NCBI RefSeq assembly: GCF_029714365.1
Contig: NZ_CP121659.1
Coordinates: 186,001-250,000, forward strand
Origin: Sinorhizobium terangae
GTDB taxonomy: Bacteria > Pseudomonadota > Alphaproteobacteria > Rhizobiales > Rhizobiaceae
Length of the DNA stretch: 64,000 nt
Reading direction: 5' to 3'
Below the pieces are notes generated by a model. The model made no database searches. It was not told the origin of the DNA and was given only the letters and a program-made list of their open reading frames with translations. Each line of letters starts with the position of its first letter. The first letter of the stretch is position 1. The translations under genes and the position numbers were made by a program. Below, piece by piece: positions 18,345 to 26,595 of the stretch.

Positions 18345-18959
18345 GTGACGCGTCGCACATTTCATCGCGCCCCCGAGGGCGAGCGGCGACAGGAACTGAT
18401 CGAGGCGACGCTCGATTGTATCGCTGAATTCGGTTTGAAAGGCGCGACGGTCCGGCAGATCGCGATCCGGGCCGGCGTCACCGCGGGGCTCGTCCGCCAT
18501 TATTTTGAATCCAAGGACCAGATGGTCGCGGAGGCCTACCGTGCCGTCATCGCTTCTCTCACAGAGAAGGCACAGAACGTCGAAGGCGATCCTGCGACGC
18601 GGTTGAGAGAGTTTATCGCGGTCAACTTCACGGAGCCGGTTGCCGATAGCCGCAGCGTCTCGCTCTGGGCAGCCTTCATCAGCCAGGTGCGGGTCGATCC
18701 GATCCTCGCCGAGATTCACCGCGAAGGATATCTCGCCTTCCGCAACACCTTGCAGGAACTGCTGAGCGAGTTCCTCGCCGCCAAGGGTCGGCCCGCAAGC
18801 GAGGAAGCGTGCCGCCGCTATGCGATTGCGATCAACGGCCTGGTAGACGGGCTCTGGGTCGAAGGCTGCCTGGCCGGCGACCTCTTTCGCGACGGCGAGC
18901 TGGTCAGCATCGCCATGGCGTCGGTCGAGGCCGTGCTCGGCCTGCCGATCGAAAATTAA
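18345..18959 (+). CDS. TetR-family regulator (BetI-like)
   Basis: 204 residues. The N-terminal helix-turn-helix reads LIEATLDCIAEFGLKGATVR, QIAIRAGVTAGLVRHYFESK; the C-terminal helical ligand domain resembles BetI. GTG at 18345 is chosen because GGAGG lies 6 bases upstream; a 9-codon longer frame from 18318 lacks a ribosome site. It is first in an operon with the aminotransferase (28 bases on) and decarboxylase, and divergent from the transporter. It probably represses both arms and is released by the imported amino acid or its keto acid; this is inference. Confidence 0.88.
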   Translation: MTRRTFHRAPEGERRQELIEATLDCIAEFGLKGATVRQIAIRAGVTAGLVRHYFESKDQMVAEAYRAVIASLTEKAQNVEGDPATRLREFIAVNFTEPVADSRSVSLWAAFISQVRVDPILAEIHREGYLAFRNTLQELLSEFLAAKGRPASEEACRRYAIAINGLVDGLWVEGCLAGDLFRDGELVSIAMASVEAVLGLPIEN

Positions 18960-18987
18960 ATCGAAATTCGAAAAACGGAGCAAACAT

Positions 18988-20178
18988 TTGCGCTACGCGT
19001 CGATCACCTCACGTCTCGCCGATCTCGGTTCCGGCAAATGGACGCTGCACATCCGCGCGCGCCAGCTGAAGGCGGAAGGGGCCGATATCATCGAGCTGAC
19101 GATCGGTGAGCCGGATCTGCCGCCCGACCGCTCACTGCTTGACGAATGCCAGCGTGCCATGAATGCAGGGCGGTACCGCTACTCGAACGGGCGCGGCGAA
19201 CCGTCCGTCGTCGCTGCTCTTGCGGAGAAATACCGGCGGCGCCGGGCCGATGTGACCGCGGAAAACGTTCTGTGCTTTCCGGGCACGCAGACGGCGCTCT
19301 TTGCCGTCATGCTGGGCCTCGTCGAGACCGGCGACGCCGTGCTCGTCGGCGATCCGCTCTATGCGACCTATGAAGGCGTCATCCGGTCCACCGGCGCCCA
19401 CTATGTCCTCGTCCCACTGAAACCCGAGTTCGGTTTCCATATGCGGGCGGAGGACCTGGAAAAGGCCATCACGCCGGAATGCCGCGTGCTGCTCCTCAAC
19501 ACACCGCACAATCCGACCGGTGCGGTGCTGACCGCCGCCGAGATTGCCGCGATCGGCGAAGTCGCCCGTCGCCACGACCTCTGGATCGTCTGCGACGAAG
19601 TCTATGAGGAACTGGTCTTCGATGCCGCGTTCGCGTCGCCCTTCGACAATCCTGATCTTGCCGAGCGCACCGTGGTCGTCTCGTCGATTTCCAAGTCGCA
19701 TGCCGCACCCGGCTTCCGAAGCGGCTGGGCGGTCGGTCCTGTCGAATTCACCAATCGTCTGCTGCCGATCTCCGAAACCATGCTTTTCGGCGTGCAGCCC
19801 TTCATCGCCGACATGACGGCTTATGCGCTGACGCACGAGATCGACACGGCGAAAAAGATGCGTGAAGCCTACAAGCGGCGCGCCCGGCGCATCGTTGATG
19901 GCCTTGCCGATGCGCCGGGCGTCTTTGTCCTGCCGCCGGAAGCGGGCATGTTCACGCTGATCGACGTCTCTGGTACGGGTTTCTCTGGCGAGGCCTTCGC
20001 ATGGGCGCTGCTCGAAGAGGAAGGCGTGGCGGTGATGCCGGGCTCTTCCTTCGGCGAGGAAGCGCAGAATTTCCTGCGCGTGAGCCTCACCGTGCCCGAT
20101 GTCGATATCGACGAAGCATGCCAGCGCATCAGCTCCCTGGCGGAGCGCCTGACCGCCCGCAGGGAGCGCCGCGCATGA
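18988..20178 (+). CDS. aruH: Aminotransferase resembling arginine:pyruvate transaminase AruH
   Basis: 396 residues, class I aminotransferase. The N-terminus MRYASITSRLADLG with KWTLHIRA resembles Pseudomonas AruH as I recall it; NTPHNPTGAVL, CDEVYEELVF and the PLP-lysine segment SSISKSHAAPGFRSGW are present. AruH converts L-arginine and pyruvate to 2-ketoarginine and alanine. The start is TTG at 18988 with CGGAG 8 bases upstream. Its stop overlaps the start of the next gene (ATGA), and that next gene resembles AruI, the following step. The name is strong by context but substrate is not proven; other basic or branched amino acids are possible. Confidence 0.78.
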   Translation: MRYASITSRLADLGSGKWTLHIRARQLKAEGADIIELTIGEPDLPPDRSLLDECQRAMNAGRYRYSNGRGEPSVVAALAEKYRRRRADVTAENVLCFPGTQTALFAVMLGLVETGDAVLVGDPLYATYEGVIRSTGAHYVLVPLKPEFGFHMRAEDLEKAITPECRVLLLNTPHNPTGAVLTAAEIAAIGEVARRHDLWIVCDEVYEELVFDAAFASPFDNPDLAERTVVVSSISKSHAAPGFRSGWAVGPVEFTNRLLPISETMLFGVQPFIADMTAYALTHEIDTAKKMREAYKRRARRIVDGLADAPGVFVLPPEAGMFTLIDVSGTGFSGEAFAWALLEEEGVAVMPGSSFGEEAQNFLRVSLTVPDVDIDEACQRISSLAERLTARRERRA

Positions 20179-21788
20179 CCGCTGAAATGAAAACCGTAGG
20201 CGAGGTCCTTGTCGATCTCCTCGAGGCAAACGGCGTCGAAGTCGTTTTTGGCATTCCCGGCGTACACACGGTCGAGCTCTATCGCGGCCTTGCCTCATCG
20301 AAGATCCGCCATGTCACGCCGAGGCATGAGCAGGGCGCGGGCTTCATGGCCGACGGCTATGCCCGCGTCAGCGGCAAGCCTGGTGTGGCGCTGGTCATCA
20401 CCGGCCCTGGCCTTACCAACACGATTACGGCGATGGCCCAGGCTCGCCAGGATTCGATCCCGATGCTGGTCATTTCCGGCGTCAACCGTCGCGATTCGCT
20501 CGGCCACGGCCGCGGCCTGCTGCATGAATTGCCCGACCAGCACGGGATGATGAAGACGCTGGCGCTTTATTCCCACACGCTGCTCAACCCCACCGATTTG
20601 CCGCTTGTGGTGGACCGGGCCTTTGCGGTTTTGCTTTCCGGCCGGCCCGGGCCGGTGCACATCGAGATTCCGACCGACGTTATGGCTCTGCGGATCGAGA
20701 GCAAGCCGGCGATGCCTGCCGCGGCAACCCGCCCGCGCTCCGATAGTGAAACCTTGCAGAAGGCAGCGATCCTGTGCGCCGACGCCGCGCGTCCGGTGAT
20801 TCTCTGCGGGGGCGGTGCGCTGACGGCGGAAGCGGTAGTCAGGCAACTCGCCGAGCAGATCGGCGCGCCGGTGGTCACGACCGTCAACGCGCGCGGCATG
20901 CTTGCGGGCCACCCCTTACGGGTGCCGGCGAGCCCGAGCCTCAAGGCCGTGCGCGCCCTGCTGCGCGCGGCGGATCTGGTCCTGGCGCTTGGCACGGAGA
21001 TGGGTCAAACGGACTACGATCTCTACGCCGATGGCGGCTTTCCAGAACTCCGCAATCTGATCCGCACCGACATCGATGCCGCGCAGCTTGCCCGCGGGCC
21101 GCAGGCAGCACTTTCCATTCTGTCGGGCGCGAAGATGGCGACGGCGGGCATCCTGGGCTTTCTGCCCGGCCATGTGGGTGTAAAGGACGGCGCGGAGCGT
21201 GCGGAAATGGCTCGCAAGGCGGCGCTGAAGGAATTGTCCGCCAAGATGCGTGCGGAAGTGGCCGTGATCGACATGATCTATCGGGTGCTTTCGGATTGCA
21301 CGATCGTCGGGGATTCCACGCAGGCCGTCTACGCCGGCAACCTCTATTGCGATGCGCCGCGGCAACGGAGTTGGTTCAATTCGGCGACCGGTTACGGGGC
21401 GCTGGGTTATGCACCACCGGCGGCGGTCGGCGCGGCCGTGGCGGATCGCGGCAAGCCTGTCGTCTGCCTCGTCGGCGACGGCGGCTTCCAGTTTTCGCTG
21501 GCCGAGATCGGCTCGGCGGTCGATGCCGCGGCGAGGGTGATCTTCCTCGTCTGGAACAATGACGGCTATCAGGAAATCGAGTCCTACATGGTCGGCTCCG
21601 GTATCACCCCGGAAGGCGTGAAGCCCTCTGCTCCGGACTTTCTCATGACCGCCGGGGCCTATGGCGTCCCGGCGGAGCGGCTGGCCGATGTCCGCGATCT
21701 GCCGCGCGCGCTCTCTGAGGCCGCTGCGCGGTCAGGTCCTTCGCTGATTGAAATCCACCAGTCAAAGACCGTCGGCGTCACCGCCTGA
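20175..21788 (+). CDS. aruI: Thiamine-diphosphate decarboxylase, likely 2-ketoarginine decarboxylase AruI
   Basis: 537 residues with the three acetolactate-synthase-like domains. The catalytic Glu lies in TPRHEQGAGFMADGYAR; the ThDP/Mg motif is GDGGFQFSLAEIGSAV ending WNNDGY. AruI decarboxylates 2-ketoarginine (5-guanidino-2-oxopentanoate) to 4-guanidinobutyraldehyde. Being coupled to an AruH-like gene by an ATGA overlap is the main ground for this over ordinary acetolactate synthase, which would usually have a regulatory subunit gene beside it. No dehydrogenase or guanidinobutyrase for the next steps is in the window. Confidence 0.77.
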   Translation: MTAEMKTVGEVLVDLLEANGVEVVFGIPGVHTVELYRGLASSKIRHVTPRHEQGAGFMADGYARVSGKPGVALVITGPGLTNTITAMAQARQDSIPMLVISGVNRRDSLGHGRGLLHELPDQHGMMKTLALYSHTLLNPTDLPLVVDRAFAVLLSGRPGPVHIEIPTDVMALRIESKPAMPAAATRPRSDSETLQKAAILCADAARPVILCGGGALTAEAVVRQLAEQIGAPVVTTVNARGMLAGHPLRVPASPSLKAVRALLRAADLVLALGTEMGQTDYDLYADGGFPELRNLIRTDIDAAQLARGPQAALSILSGAKMATAGILGFLPGHVGVKDGAERAEMARKAALKELSAKMRAEVAVIDMIYRVLSDCTIVGDSTQAVYAGNLYCDAPRQRSWFNSATGYGALGYAPPAAVGAAVADRGKPVVCLVGDGGFQFSLAEIGSAVDAAARVIFLVWNNDGYQEIESYMVGSGITPEGVKPSAPDFLMTAGAYGVPAERLADVRDLPRALSEAAARSGPSLIEIHQSKTVGVTA

Positions 21789-21946
21789 CAAGGCGACGAA
21801 CCGAGCCGGATTTGACTTTTCCGCCCCGGAATGGTGTTAAGGGCGCGCACGCTCGAATCCGGCCATGTTCTTTCGCTAGGCTGAAGCAGTCGGGCTGAAT
21901 TTCGTCTCGCCGGTGTCCCGGTCGAGAAAAAGGGATAGTGTCCTCG

Positions 21947-22357
21947 ATGGACCTGTTGGGTGGTGGCAGCAAGAGCATGCAGGCCAGCCGGCTCTTCGCC
22001 GTGCTGTGGTTGTTCTGTGCCTCCTTTGCCATGCAGGTCATTGCCGTCGGGCAGAGTGTTTCCAGCCGCGCCGCAGGCGCGTCGACCGGCAACGTCGCTG
22101 GGCCGGACACCGGTTCTTCCGACCGCCCGACAGTGCGGCAGGGCTCCAGGGCCGTTACCTTGCCCGATCTCCGTTTCGTCGGCGAGCGGGCGGATGGAAA
22201 ATCGACGGCCGGAGGCGATCTCCCGCCGGTTCTTCCCCTTGCCCTCGCCAGCTTGCCTGCCCTCGAAAGCGCTCGACCGTCGTCGTCTGCGCGGGCGGAC
22301 GTCACGGCAGGAGTGGCGCTTTTCGGCGAACGCATTCGCGCTCCACCGCAGGCATAA
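21947..22357 (+). CDS. Hypothetical small secreted or membrane-anchored protein
   Basis: 136 residues, not recognised. Residues 12-31 (ASRLFAVLWLFCASFAMQVI) form a single hydrophobic segment, likely a signal peptide or anchor; the rest is Ser/Ala/Pro-rich and probably disordered. ATG at 21947 has AGGGAT 10 bases before it. It precedes secDF by 114 bases on the same strand and may share its transcript. Alternative frames over the same bases lack a hydrophobic segment and look like shadows. Confidence 0.5.
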   Translation: MDLLGGGSKSMQASRLFAVLWLFCASFAMQVIAVGQSVSSRAAGASTGNVAGPDTGSSDRPTVRQGSRAVTLPDLRFVGERADGKSTAGGDLPPVLPLALASLPALESARPSSSARADVTAGVALFGERIRAPPQA

Positions 22358-22471
22358 AGTATCCTTCAGTGTCTGGCGGAGCCGGCAATCTCCAGCTTCG
22401 CTTGAGTTTTGATGAAAACCTGGCCCGGACGCCGCTGGTTGAGCGCGTTCTGGCATTCATGGAATTTCCAC

Positions 22472-25006
22472 ATGCGTACATCCAGATGGGCGGTCCTCGC
22501 CTATGTCGCGATCATAATATTCGGATGCCTCGCGGCGGTGCCGAGCGTTCTGCCGCAGGCCATGAGAGAGCAATTCACATCGATCCTGCCCTTCAAGCCG
22601 GTGACTCTCGGCCTTGATTTGAGGGGTGGCTCGCACCTCGTTCTCGAGGTCGACGGGGCCGGCCTGCAGAAGGCGCGGCTCAATACGCTTCTTGATGATA
22701 CCCGCCGGGTTCTTCGCGGCGAACGCGTTTCCGCCTCGTCGGCGCGCATCAGCGGCAACGCCGTGACGGTCAGCATCGCGGACGCGGCCGATCGGGAAAA
22801 GGTGCTGCCGAAGCTGCAGGAACTGGCGACCCCCGTCAGCACGATCGGCTTCGGTGGCGCGACTCCTGAGGTCGAGGTGACGACAAACGCCGACGTGGTG
22901 ACGCTTGCGATCACCGAGGCGGGGCTTGCCGACCGCATGACCAAGGCGGTCGAGCAGAGCCTGGAGATCATCCGCAACCGCGTCGACCAGGTCGGCGTTG
23001 CCGAACCGCTGATCCAGCGCATCGGTTCGAACCGCATCCTCGTGCAGTTGCCCGGACTGCAGGATCCGACCCGTCTGCGCGAACTCCTCGGCTCCACGGC
23101 GCAGATGAGCTTCCACATGCTCGACCAGGCCGTGGATGTCACGCAGCCGCCGCCACGCGGCGTCGACATCCTTCCCGGCGCCAATGACAACAACAAATAT
23201 CCGGTCGAAAGCCGCGTCGCCATCTCCGGGGAGCGCCTTGACGATGCCAAGGTCGGCTTCGACCAGCGCACCAACCAGCCGGTGGTCGATTTCAGCTTCG
23301 ACTCGCTCGGCGCCCGTCAGTTCGCCGAGATCACCCGCGAAAACGTCGGGCGGCCTTTTGCGATCGTCCTCGACGGCAAGGTGCTGACGGCCCCGGTCAT
23401 CAACGAGCCGATTCTCGGCGGCCGCGGTCAGATCAGCGGCAACTTCACCGCCGAGTCGGCGACGGTTCTTTCGGCGCTGCTGCGCTCTGGCGCTCTGCCG
23501 GCGCCGCTGACGATCATCGAAGAGCGATCGGTCGGCCCGAACCTCGGTAGCGATTCGATCCGCATGGGCCTCTACACCGGCCTTGCCGGCTTCGGTCTCG
23601 TCGTGACGCTCATGGTCGTGCTCTACGGCGCCTGGGGCATGATCGCCAATGTCGGCCTGGTGCTGCACACGATCATGACGATCGGTGTTCTCGGCCTGAT
23701 CGGTTCGACGCTCACCTTGCCCGGCATCGCGGGCATCATCCTCGGCATCGGCATGGCCGTCGACGCCAACATCCTTATCAACGCGCGCATCCGGGAAGAG
23801 ACGGAAGGGGGCGCCGGTGCGATGAAGGCGCTGGATGTCGGCTTCAACAAGGCCTATGCCACGATCCTTGACTCGAACGTCACCACGCTCTCCGGCACGG
23901 TGCTTCTGTTCTGGCTCGGCAGCGGTCCGGTCCGCGGCTTTGCGGTCACCATGATGCTCGGCATCGTCATCTCGATGTTCACTTCGGTCACCGTGGTACG
24001 TCTGCTGATGCGCGAGGTCGTCATCCGTCGCAAGATGAAGAAGCTGGAGATCCCGTCGCTCTTCGGCGGGGTTCCGCACCTGCCGACCATCTCCTTCATG
24101 AAGCGCCGCTTCCAGGCGATCGGCTTCTCCGCCTTCCTGTCGATCAGCTCGGTCGTCCTGTTCTTCACGCCGGGCCTGAACTACGGCATCGATTTCGTCG
24201 GTGGTATCCAGGTAGAAGCGGTCTCGAAGGACAAGATCGATCTGGCCACGCTGCGTCACGGGCTCGAAGCGCTCAATCTCGGCGAGGTGGCGTTGCAGGA
24301 CTTCGGCAACGGTCAATCGGTGCTGATCCGCGTCCAGCGCCAGCCGGGCGGCGAACAGGAGCAGACCGCTGCGCTGAACCGCATCAAGGATGCCGTGACG
24401 ACCGCCGTTCCGGGGGCGGCCCTGGAGCGGACCGAAGTCGTCGGCCCGACCGTCAGCGGCGAGCTGCAGCGCTCCGGCTTCCTCGCCGTCGGCCTCGCGA
24501 TGGTGGCGATCCTGCTCTACATCTGGTTCCGCTTCGAATGGCACTTTGCCGTCGGCGCGATCGCGGTGCTCTTGCTCGACATCACCAAGACGGTGGGCTT
24601 CTTTGCCCTGACCGGCGTGGATTTCAACCTGACGGCGATTGCCGCGCTGCTGACGATGATCGGCTATTCGGTGAACGACAAGGTGGTTGTCTACGACCGC
24701 ATGCGTGAAAACCTGCGCAAGTACAAGTCGATGCCCTTCTCCGATCTCATCGACATGAGCATCAACCAGGTGATTGCACGATGCATCTTCACGTCGATGG
24801 CAACGGCCCTTTCGCTGGTGCCGATGGCGATCTGGGGTGGCGAAACGGTGCGCAGCTTCGCTTGGCCGATGATCTTCGGCGTTTTCGTCGCCACGACCTC
24901 CTCGATCTACATCGGTGGTCCGATACTGCTGTTCCTGAGCCGCTGGTGGAAAGATCGCGAGGCGGGCCGCTCCGCGGCGCAACAGCCGGGAACGCCGACG
25001 GCCTGA
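22472..25006 (+). CDS. secDF: Protein translocase subunit SecDF (fused SecD-SecF)
   Basis: About 844 residues, SecD and SecF in one chain. SecD part: first membrane helix near residue 10, LGLDLRGGSHLVLEV, the periplasmic P1 region, and a helix bundle with GMAVDANILINARIREE (the proton-path Asp). SecF part starts near residue 545: NYGIDFVGGIQVE and later YSVNDKVVVYDRMREN. It uses the proton gradient to pull proteins through SecYEG. ATG at 22472 is preferred; a frame 21 codons longer starts at 22409. A strong terminator follows. Confidence 0.95.
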   Translation: MRTSRWAVLAYVAIIIFGCLAAVPSVLPQAMREQFTSILPFKPVTLGLDLRGGSHLVLEVDGAGLQKARLNTLLDDTRRVLRGERVSASSARISGNAVTVSIADAADREKVLPKLQELATPVSTIGFGGATPEVEVTTNADVVTLAITEAGLADRMTKAVEQSLEIIRNRVDQVGVAEPLIQRIGSNRILVQLPGLQDPTRLRELLGSTAQMSFHMLDQAVDVTQPPPRGVDILPGANDNNKYPVESRVAISGERLDDAKVGFDQRTNQPVVDFSFDSLGARQFAEITRENVGRPFAIVLDGKVLTAPVINEPILGGRGQISGNFTAESATVLSALLRSGALPAPLTIIEERSVGPNLGSDSIRMGLYTGLAGFGLVVTLMVVLYGAWGMIANVGLVLHTIMTIGVLGLIGSTLTLPGIAGIILGIGMAVDANILINARIREETEGGAGAMKALDVGFNKAYATILDSNVTTLSGTVLLFWLGSGPVRGFAVTMMLGIVISMFTSVTVVRLLMREVVIRRKMKKLEIPSLFGGVPHLPTISFMKRRFQAIGFSAFLSISSVVLFFTPGLNYGIDFVGGIQVEAVSKDKIDLATLRHGLEALNLGEVALQDFGNGQSVLIRVQRQPGGEQEQTAALNRIKDAVTTAVPGAALERTEVVGPTVSGELQRSGFLAVGLAMVAILLYIWFRFEWHFAVGAIAVLLLDITKTVGFFALTGVDFNLTAIAALLTMIGYSVNDKVVVYDRMRENLRKYKSMPFSDLIDMSINQVIARCIFTSMATALSLVPMAIWGGETVRSFAWPMIFGVFVATTSSIYIGGPILLFLSRWWKDREAGRSAAQQPGTPTA

Positions 25007-25028
25007 TCCGATCACAAATGACAAAAGC

Positions 25029-25057
25029 AAAAGGGGCGGCCGCGGCTGCCCCTTTTT
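25029..25057 (+). terminator. Rho-independent terminator of secDF
   Basis: A 13-bp stem (AAAAGGGGCGGCC pairing with GGCTGCCCCTTTT, one G-T wobble) with a tiny GC loop is followed by a T-run, 22 bases after the secDF stop. From 25058 to 25334 no gene is seen; 25195-25255 is AT-rich with a possible promoter (TTGACT, 17 bases, TAGTTT) for the small ORF that follows. Confidence 0.88.
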
Positions 25058-25334
25058 CGTCCGAAAGTGCTGTCTTTATACCAATCGTCCCTTGCAGATC
25101 GATTCGTCGCTACCTAGATAGCGTCAGAGTCCTCAGCGGGGACGACTGAAATAGAATTGTCGCCATGATGATTCAAAGCGGGAGCGTAGAGAATTATTTT
25201 TCTCCTCTCGGTTTTTGAAATTGACTAATTTGGTAGATTATTCTAGTTTGAAACCGTGACGGGCGGAGTCCGCCTCACATTGTTCATGAACCGACTCGGC
25301 GCGATGCGCCGGGCCCCAGCCAAAGGAGAGTGAC

Positions 25335-25430
25335 ATGTCCGGAATCGTCTCGACCGCCGCTTTCTGCGGCTCGCGTTCCTATTGTCGTGCAACAGTGAAA
25401 CGTTACCTTCGCGCACTTCGCCGAATGTGA
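25335..25430 (+). CDS. Candidate 31-residue basic peptide or leader ORF
   Basis: ATG at 25335 has a near-ideal ribosome site AAAGGAGAG six bases upstream. The product is 31 residues, Cys-, Arg- and Ser-rich: MSGIVSTAAFCGSRSYC, then an arginine-rich helix-like end (KRYLRALRRM). It may be a small protein or a leader peptide controlling the 69-residue gene 77 bases downstream. Not recognised. The ribosome site is the main support. Confidence 0.45.
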   Translation: MSGIVSTAAFCGSRSYCRATVKRYLRALRRM

Positions 25431-25507
25431 CCGTCTGAACTTCCCAAATTTCATCTTTGCCGAGAATCGAATGACCCGCGCCGCGAGGCGTGGAGGAGCG
25501 TTATTAC

Positions 25508-25717
25508 ATGAGCAAGCAAGTTATCGAATATGGCGGCGAAGCCGTCGGCGTTGTTGTCCCTGACGAGGACCGGCTGAAGTTCTTGGCCGTGAAGTATCAT
25601 GTCTGGGACTTGGACGCGCAGCGTTTCCGCTCGGCCGATGAAGCGCGAGCGGCGATCGGCCGCCTGCTCGCCGGCCAGGGTGCCAGAAACCATCAGGTTG
25701 GCATTGCGGCGGCGTGA
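25508..25717 (+). CDS. Hypothetical 69-residue protein
   Basis: MSKQVIEYGGEAVGVVVPDE, then a soluble mixed fold with FLAVKYHVWDLD and a short helix FRSADEARAAIGRLL. No family recognised. ATG at 25508 follows GGAGGAG by 9 bases, strong support for translation. A family 1 repeat begins five bases after its stop. Confidence 0.72.
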   Translation: MSKQVIEYGGEAVGVVVPDEDRLKFLAVKYHVWDLDAQRFRSADEARAAIGRLLAGQGARNHQVGIAAA

Positions 25718-25721
25718 TCGA

Positions 25722-25824
25722 CTGCATGTTCCTTAAATCGTACTCGATTTAAGGATGAAAACATTCAGCAACTCAAAGTGCTACAGCGTCCCTTGCGCGT
25801 CCGATGAGACACGCGGCGCTGCAG
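25722..25824 (+). repeat. Intergenic mosaic repeat, family 1, full-length
   Basis: CTGCATGTTCCTTAAATCG with the matching CGATTTAAGGAT arm, then CAACTCAAAGTGCTACAGCG and a GCGCGTCCGATGAGACACGC hairpin, ending GGCGCTGCAG. It lies immediately after the 69-residue gene and upstream of the Rrf2 gene. Confidence 0.88.
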
Positions 25825-25992
25825 CCTCCGCCGCAATGAGGCAATAAATCCAATCAAACTTGAAGTTCATCCTCCCGAATTGTCGACCAAAATTGTGTAT
25901 TGGCGACGCGCTTCTTGTGCTATGCCAAAACAGGAGTGTGTTGTTGCCAACGGTCCCGGCGTTTCAGGGAACCGGGAGGAGAATTTCTGGGA

Positions 25993-26448
25993 ATGCTGAC
26001 GAAGAAGGGAAAATACGGCCTCAAGGCCCTCGTCGATCTGGCGCGCCTCGAACCTGGCGAGACGGCGTTCATCAATGAAATCGCTCAGCGCAACAACATA
26101 CCGAAGAAATTCCTCGACACGATTCTGCTCGAATTGCGCAACGCCGGCATGCTCCGTTCCAAGAAAGGACCGGGTGGCGGCTATTCGCTTTCCCGTCCGG
26201 CATCGGAGATTCGCATCGGCCACGTCATCCGGACACTTGACGGTCCCCTGGCACCGATCCGTTGCGCCAGCCGCACGGCCTATGAGGTCTGCGAAGATTG
26301 CAGCGACCCCGAGACCTGTCGTGTACGGATATCGATGACGACGGTTCGTGACGCGATCGCCGCCATCCTCGATTCGATGACGCTCGCGGAATTTGCGGGC
26401 GATGGTGAACTGCCGCTCGAGGTTATCGAAGAAAAACGCGCGGGCTGA
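25993..26448 (+). CDS. Rrf2-family transcriptional regulator with a four-cysteine motif
   Basis: 151 residues. N-terminal winged helix MLTKKGKYGLKALVDLARLE and IPKKFLDTILLELRNAGMLR, then GPGGGYSLSRP. After the dimer helix lie four cysteines, Cys91, Cys100, Cys103 and Cys109 (C-X8-C-X2-C-X5-C). Rrf2 proteins such as IscR, NsrR and RirA hold an Fe-S cluster with three Cys; here the spacing differs, so Fe-S or another metal sensing is only possible. It is not RirA by sequence. It lies 147 bases upstream of kpsF on the same strand. Start at 25993 fits the family N-terminus; GGAGGAG lies 14 bases upstream. Confidence 0.85.
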   Translation: MLTKKGKYGLKALVDLARLEPGETAFINEIAQRNNIPKKFLDTILLELRNAGMLRSKKGPGGGYSLSRPASEIRIGHVIRTLDGPLAPIRCASRTAYEVCEDCSDPETCRVRISMTTVRDAIAAILDSMTLAEFAGDGELPLEVIEEKRAG

Positions 26449-26595
26449 CGGCCAAACACAATCAGTTTCAGTGCAAACAGTCGCAAATAGACTTGGTTTG
26501 CCAAGAAAAAGCGCTTATCTGCCTTCTATATGCTCCAATGCTCGATGAAATAGCGGGCTTACGGACAAATTCGTCGCGGGGGACCAGGGTCAACG

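Noticed and set aside
20175..21788. Ordinary biosynthetic acetolactate synthase
   Set aside because: No regulatory subunit gene beside it and it is coupled to an AruH-like transaminase; it remains possible but less likely.
22457..25030. 857-codon frame antisense to secDF
   Set aside because: Low-complexity Asp/Arg/His composition and a complete SecDF on the other strand.
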